Source: Alphaproteobacteria bacterium (lineage in GTDB: Bacteria > Pseudomonadota > Alphaproteobacteria > Rhizobiales > Xanthobacteraceae). Taken from it: a stretch of 5,087 bases of DNA. The DNA lies in assembly GCA_005883445.1 (NCBI GenBank), contig VAZL01000060.1, positions 1 through 5,087 of the forward strand, written 5' to 3'. Position 1 is the stretch's first letter; the number at the start of each line of letters is the position of its first letter. A program made the translations under genes and the position numbers. Of the stretch, positions 4,930-5,087 are shown piece after piece. The notes below the pieces were generated by a model. The model searched no databases, had not been told where the DNA came from, and was given only the letters and a program-made list of their open reading frames with translations.

Positions 4930-4967
4930 GATGCCCGCGCTTGTTGCGGGCATCCGCGTCTTTTTTT
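4930..4967 (+). repeat. Interspersed palindromic repeat, hairpin followed by T7 (terminator-like on the plus strand)
   Basis: GATGCCCGC (4930-4938) and GCGGGCATC (4946-4954) form a perfect 9-bp stem with loop GCTTGTT. CGCGTC and seven T (4961-4967) follow. The layout GTGATGCCCGCGCTTGT...GCGGGCATCCGCGTCTTT matches an intergenic palindrome that, from memory, is very abundant in Bradyrhizobium and other Rhizobiales. Its false translations MPATSAGIT and KDADARNKRGHHG are familiar from spurious ORFs in those genomes. On the plus strand it could act as an intrinsic terminator, though the T-run begins 6 nt after the stem and no plus-strand gene ends here. For the leftward MoaD-like gene it lies 52 bp upstream of the start, in the leader or promoter area. 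Confidence 0.7.
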
Positions 4968-5087
4968 GGGCTTGCCGGCCACGCCGTGGTGATTGGCCGC
5001 GCGATCTTCCCCGTGATCGCTCGTGGCGTCATCGGTGCGAGATACAGCGACGCCCGGCGACAGGGCTTGTCGAATGTTGCTACTTCA
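4968..5087. other. Right-edge non-coding stretch with small palindromes
   Basis: No supported gene. It contains CCACG/CGTGG (4979-4983 and 4985-4989), GCGATC/GATCGC (5001-5006 and 5015-5020) and CGACA/TGTCG (5058-5062 and 5068-5072). A plus-strand frame from GTG 4986 stays open to the edge, but it has no ribosome binding site and follows directly on the T-run, so I do not call it. Confidence 0.35.

Noticed and set aside
4879..4953. N-terminal extension of the MoaD-like protein to 4953
   Set aside because: The extension (MPATSAGITGG...) is the typical false translation of the palindromic repeat, and AAGGAG precisely precedes ATG 4878.
4618..5069. 12-base direct repeat CGACAGGGCTTG at 4618-4629 and 5058-5069
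   Set aside because: One copy is coding sequence of the MoaD-like tail and no shared flanks exist; probably chance in GC-rich DNA.
4986..5087. Start of a plus-strand gene at GTG 4986 running off the right edge
   Set aside because: No ribosome binding site, frame merely continues from the T-run, and the product is unrecognised.

Overview
The window is GC-rich and looks like a chromosomal segment of an alphaproteobacterium, most likely Bradyrhizobium or a close Nitrobacteraceae relative. That is inferred from three things: the style of the small exported proteins, the gene families present, and two kinds of short intergenic palindromic repeat that I recall as typical of Rhizobiales genomes. 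No mobile-element gene, CRISPR array, tRNA or rRNA is visible.

Left part (1-2540). At the left edge, on the minus strand, is the 5' end of a serine-type D-Ala-D-Ala carboxypeptidase (peptidase family S11). It has an export signal and the catalytic SLTK motif, and it runs off the window. A leader of about 470 bp separates it from a divergent plus-strand gene (814-1245) for a small single-pass membrane protein with a proline-rich periplasmic tail. A 510-bp intergenic stretch (1246-1756) follows. Its right part is packed with palindromes, including two inverted copies of an ATGGGTTGAGCGCAGC repeat around a central hairpin. That block ends about 11 bp before an unrecognised 87-aa gene (1757-2020). 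Next come a structured intergenic region and a 99-aa secreted four-cysteine protein (2241-2540).

Right part (2581-4878, minus strand). Three genes read leftward, in this order: a MoaD/ThiS-like ubiquitin-fold protein with a terminal Gly-Gly (4609-4878); a cytosolic five-Asp-box (BNR) beta-propeller annotated in databases as exo-alpha-sialidase-like (3505-4605); and, after a 150-bp gap, a two-domain VOC/glyoxalase-like protein (2581-3354). The first two are tightly coupled: the codons for the Gly-Gly tail also form the ribosome binding site of the propeller gene, and only 3 bp separate stop from start. No partner E1-like enzyme or molybdopterin/thiamine gene lies in the window, so the role of this carrier-like protein is open. 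This pair is the most interesting part of the window.

Upstream of the MoaD-like gene is a strong hairpin plus T7 (4930-4967), a member of the second repeat family. The last 120 bp hold small palindromes but no gene I can support.
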